The position numbers and the translations under genes were made by a program. A DNA stretch of 64,000 bases from Euphorbia lathyris (taxonomy: Eukaryota; Streptophyta; Magnoliopsida; Malpighiales; Euphorbiaceae), in NCBI RefSeq assembly GCF_963576675.1, contig NC_088916.1:80555501-80619500 (forward strand), in the 5' to 3' direction. This document shows positions 60,901-64,000 of this stretch, in pieces. The notes under the pieces are model-generated. The model was not told the origin of the DNA. It made no database searches and saw only the letters and a program-made list of their open reading frames with translations. Positions within the stretch are counted from its first letter, which is position 1; every line of letters starts with the position of its first letter.

Positions 60901-63864
60901 ATTGTTTCAGCGCCTAATTTGTTGCCTCTTGTACTTGGTCCTTCAACTGTTCCATTGAACTTTTACGAGTTCTAAATAACCGCACATTCTTATCCAATTG
61001 CATTCAATAATCTCATATTTTTCAATAGAATTTATTGATGCAGAAAGTGGGAGACACTCTTCTCCACGAGTCGAAGTGCTCGCCACATGTTAAAAGGAAA
61101 ATGTCAAATAGATAAATAATTAGGAACTTTTGAAAGTTCAGGGAGCAATTGATGTTTTAGAATTACTGAATGCAATAGGATAATAATAGGGAGTTATCGA
61201 ATGCAATTGGACATGAATAAAGGCTTATTAAATTAATTGGATAAGAATAGAGAGTCATTTGAAGCTTTTAAAAGTTCAGAACAGTTGAAGTTTTGGACCA
61301 AATACAGAGGGTAACAGATGTATTAGGCCATTGTTTCAGCACTTCCAACCATGTACATATGGTTGCTTAAAATGTCATAAATCTTAAATTCTTAACGAGA
61401 AACTCGTCACCATTTAATTTTGGTTTCACCTATGATCATTTTGCCCGAAAAGCGACCAACACATTTGCCTGAAGATACCACGTGGATGGCATATCATCAA
61501 ATTATTGCCATGTGGAATTTTAAAAAAGCATTTCTATTTTTCTATTTCCCACGTGGCGAAATTTTGATGACATGTCATCCGGATGTGGCATTTTCAGCGA
61601 ACATGTTTACTAGTTCCGGATAAAAAAAAAATCAAGAGTGAAACTAAAGTTAAATGACGTACTTAAAGATGGCAACTGGTAGAGTACCCGCGGGTAATAC
61701 CAATCCCAAACCTTACCCGTTTATTTTTTAATTATCAAAATATTACAAATTTAACAAAGTATAAATTTAATAAATCATCCATCCAAAAATTGAACAAATC
61801 GAACTTTAATCAATAAAAATAAAGTAGTTTAATGATATCACTCGATGGTTGAAAAACAAAAAGTTTTCCACATCTTACATCTAAAAAACAAAAATATTTT
61901 TTAATATATAAAAGATTTATGACGGGTAACGGGTACCATGGAGTATTCCCATACCCGTCATGGGTAATTATTTTGATCTCATACCTTTTTATATAGGGTA
62001 CGGGTAGTCCCATTAGGGTCGGGTACCCGTGGGTACAATACCCGTTGCCATCCCTAGACGTACTATAACTTTCTAGCTAAGATTATAACATTTTTGTTTC
62101 ATTTCCGTCACTGGTTGAGGATTCGAGTCTTTGTTAAGAACTAATTAAAGACCCAACCTCTGTATTAACGATCGTAATTTTCGTCGCTAATTTTTCGTGC
62201 AGATACTTCTTTTGGTGGGTACAAAATTAGAACTTGTTATAATGGAAATGGCAAATCAAATACAAGAAAGAACAACAGTTGTTAGAGGAGGTCCTATTGT
62301 TGAGCCTAATAACAAATATTTCTGGTTTAATAGACCCAGATGGATTCTCTACTTAATCCATTACACTTTGTTTCAGGTTAGTACTAATTAATTTTAGTTA
62401 ACTATATAATCTCATTTTAATTGTTTCGCTCTTATAAATTATTTTAGCGATGATAGTCAATTTTGCTGCTAAAATTATCGGGGAAGTTCGGTTTATCTTC
62501 ATAACATAAAATAAATCAATTTTGATGCACGATAGGAATTTCAGTTCAATTTTACGAGTTTTCTCAAGAAATTTTGTCCCTAAACGTTCATTTAGAAAAA
62601 GGAATAAGGGTCAATTTTGCCCTAAAATTATTGGGGAAATTCAATTTTACTCATATCATGAAAAATTACTCAATTTTCCCCTATAGTAGAAATTTTAGTT
62701 CAATTTTACTCCTTTTGAAGAAATTCCGTCGCAATGTTTTGTCGGTATTCACTTAGAAGAGGGTAAAGTTGCACAAAAGTTTATACAGTGGGGCAAATGA
62801 GAAATTTTGACTCTTATCCCATTAGAAAATGGTAAAATTGAACTAAAGTTTCTATATAAAAAAAATGAAAGTAAGTTAAACTTTCTAACATAAAATAGCT
62901 CAATTTTTTATGCATGATAGGAATTTTAGTTCAATTTTATCATTTTCCTAAAAAATTCGTCGCTACTTTTTGTTAACGTTTATTTAGAAAAGGAATAAGG
63001 GTAAATTTTTCCGTAAGGTTATAAGGGTCAATTTTTCCATAAAATTGTTGGGCAAGTTCAATTTTACCCATATCGTAAAAAAAAAAAAACTCAATTTTGA
63101 CAATGGTAGAAATTTTAGTTTAATTTTACCCTTTTTTTTCAAGAAATTTTGTCACTAATTTTTGTCGATATTCACTTAGAAGAGGGTAAAATTGAGCTAA
63201 AGTTTATATAATGGGGCAAAGGAGAAATTTTTACTCTTATCCCTTTAGAAAATAGTAAAATTGGACTAAAGTTTCCATCAACAAATAAAATTAAGTAAAA
63301 ATTTCTAGCATAAAATAGCTCAATTTTGATGCATGATAGAAATTTCAGTTCAATTTTACTATTTTTTCTAGAAATTTCGTCGCTAATTTTCATTAACGTA
63401 TATTTAGAAAAGGAATACGGGTCAATTTCCCCCCTAAAATTATTTGGGAATTCAATTTTACCCATATCATGAAAAATAACTCAATTTTTCCCCTCTGGTA
63501 AAAAATTAGTTCAATTTTACCCCTTAATAAATTTCGTCGCTAGATTTTTGTCGATGTTTACTTAGAAACGGGTGAAATTGAGCTAAAGTTTATACCATGG
63601 GGCAAATTTGACTCTTATTCTTTAAAAACATGGTAAAATTGAACTTAAGTTTTTATCGGAAAATAAAATTAAGCTAAAATTCTAATATGAAGACAAATTC
63701 GAGTTATTTTATACGATGTGTAAAATTGAACTTTTTAAATAATTTTATGAGTAAATTTGACACTTATCTCATTAATTTAACGAGTTACGGATTTATTAAT
63801 TAATTAACTTACTCGTGCATACTTGCAGAATGCTTTTCAAATGGCATTTTTCTTATGGACATGG
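51972..63864 (+). CDS. MLO: MLO-family seven-transmembrane protein, 3' end outside the window
   Basis: Exons: 51972-52097, 52202-52259, 53039-53277, 54433-54549, 54903-54963, 55148-55233, 56467-56541, 57421-57509, 58543-58592, 59047-59087, 62203-62376, 63829-63864; all borders are GT/AG and phases join, giving 384 codons so far. MLO marks: [14 protein letters not shown] (first membrane helix), [24 protein letters not shown] with conserved loop cysteines, [79 protein letters not shown] proteins are plasma-membrane proteins, several of them susceptibility factors for powdery mildew and calcium-linked; the calmodulin-binding tail would lie beyond 64000. Family length is about 500-590 residues. 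No stop or broken motif was seen, so it appears functional. The clade was not determined. Confidence 0.92.
52305..52460 (+). repeat. Copy of the MLO intron-11 repeat, in intron 2
   Basis: It shares with intron 11 the order 'gataggaattttaattt', 'gtcgctaatttttgtcgg' and 'cacttagaa'-like 'gacttggaaaagag'. Diverged single copy. Confidence 0.55.
52466..52843. mobile_element. Foldback MITE in MLO intron 2
   Basis: The left arm 'aaataaattacgtggtttga' pairs with the right 'caaaccacaaggtttattct'. No secure TSD, ends approximate. Confidence 0.5.
53707..54115. mobile_element. Mutator-like MITE in MLO intron 3
   Basis: The inverted ends ggtctaatacataaataacc / ggcctaatacacaaataacc (complement) enclose 'ccccctgaacttg' repeats. 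The 9-bp TSD tataaataaat-type repeat reads tatataaat at 53698-53706 and 54116-54124. Confidence 0.7.
54563..54690. repeat. 69-bp tandem duplication in MLO intron 4
   Basis: 'ggatggaatgcaacgaatt' occurs at 54571 and 54640, each followed by 'cgtcactaaaacta'. The overlapping 91- and 89-aa frames come from this repeat plus exon 4 and are not separate genes. Confidence 0.75.
55717..56130. mobile_element. hAT-like MITE in MLO intron 6
   Basis: It starts TAGACCTGTTCACGGG and ends with the diverged complement (tgaacatgtata); the inside is rich in ggcccggccc. The 8-bp TSD tttgcaag is exact (55709-55716 and 56131-56138). Same family as 60223-60874. Confidence 0.85.
56580..56960. mobile_element. Degenerate foldback repeat in MLO intron 7
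   Basis: Inverted 'ttgagtgattttattgagac' and 'gtttcaataaaattactcaa' arms around a centre. No TSD was found. Confidence 0.45.
57914..58441. mobile_element. Mutator-like MITE in MLO intron 8
   Basis: Inverted ends cgggtaaattacacccatgg with 'ccactgaacttt' repeats inside. The flanks gtatagaaa (57905-57913) and gtatggaaa (58442-58450) form a 9-bp TSD with one mismatch. Confidence 0.75.
59432..59968. mobile_element. Foldback MITE with a GC-rich core in MLO intron 10
   Basis: The arms 'taaataccgcccccaaatta' and its diverged complement lie at the ends. The core (59762-59862) holds two copies of 'ccatggcgggggcagatg' and complementary 'gcatccgcc' pieces, a GC island in AT-rich DNA. The TSD is unclear. 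Confidence 0.55.
60223..60874. mobile_element. hAT-like MITE in MLO intron 10
   Basis: Perfect ends TAGACCTGTTCA / TGAACAGGTCTA and an exact 8-bp TSD cagctgag (60215-60222 and 60875-60882). 652 bp, ggcccgggc-rich flanks around an AT-rich centre. Confidence 0.88.
61664..62056. mobile_element. hAT-like 'cgggtaccc' MITE in MLO intron 10
   Basis: Second copy of the family at 3995-6468, opposite orientation. TSD gacgtact is exact (61656-61663 and 62057-62064). It ends about 145 bp before exon 11. Confidence 0.85.
62430..63760 (+). repeat. About 400-bp imperfect tandem repeat filling MLO intron 11
   Basis: The anchor 'tcaattttgatgcacgatag' (and variants) recurs at about 62517, 62905 and 63325, each followed by 'gtcgctaatttttgtcg' and 'agagggtaaaattgagctaa'. 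About three diverged units. Confidence 0.7.
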
Positions 63865-64000
63865 GTGAGTAATACTTCAATCTTCAATCTTTCTTTTCTT
63901 ATTTGTCATTGTAAAAAAACGAAAACATGTATCGTATGCCAATTTGACCTATAATTATTATAGCGGAGGGAGATGATATATACGATTCTCCGGCATAAAA

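Noticed and set aside
63865..64000. A further MLO exon before the window end
   Set aside because: No AG followed by a frame matching the expected MLO continuation was seen; the next exon must lie beyond 64000.

Overview
The window is a piece of a eudicot nuclear genome. It is AT-rich and intron-bearing, carries plant-type LTR retrotransposons (Tat/Ogre, Athila, SIRE-like copia), a plant L1-type LINE, many MITEs, and one host gene of the plant-only MLO family. I cannot name the species. No rRNA, tRNA, bacterial or organellar gene was recognised.

Layout. 1-2270: the 3' end of a Tat/Ogre-type Ty3/gypsy element whose body lies left of the window, with an antisense spliced extra ORF and a 484-bp 3' LTR. 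2296-15060: a MITE field (hAT-like and Mutator-like, several with exact target-site duplications, TSDs), two solo LTRs (4403-6317 and a SIRE-like one at 10570-11944), a LINE tail and a decayed Ty1/copia pol. 15222-23880: a tandem duplication of about 310 bp whose first copy is split by a solo LTR (15444-23461), itself split by a nearly complete LINE. 23990-51652: a 27.6-kb nest. A Mutator-like MITE (TSD tataatata) contains two hAT-like MITEs, which contain an Athila element on the minus strand with 1.9-kb LTRs, whose interior from mid-gag to the start of integrase is replaced by a Tat/Ogre segment on the plus strand. 51972-end: an MLO gene on the plus strand; twelve exons are in the window and the 3' end is outside. 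Its introns are full of MITEs.

Most unusual items: (1) the Tat polyprotein carries four successive gag-like (Retrotrans_gag) modules instead of one; (2) the Tat segment looks circularly permuted, with a single LTR followed by its own leader start; (3) an antisense, spliced plant-mobile-domain (PMD) gene lies inside the Tat element, with a TATA box and a coiled-coil tail; (4) three separate hairpin arrays occur: a multi-sequence array in the Athila element (29745-30072), a 22-bp-period palindrome array in the Tat LTR (45854-46001) and a 39-bp hairpin minisatellite with about 33 copies (43960-45195).

Most transposon ORFs carry stops or a frameshift, so they are given as pseudogenes. The TSD and exon coordinates were read by eye from the sequence. 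Family assignments rest on recognised motifs, not on searches.
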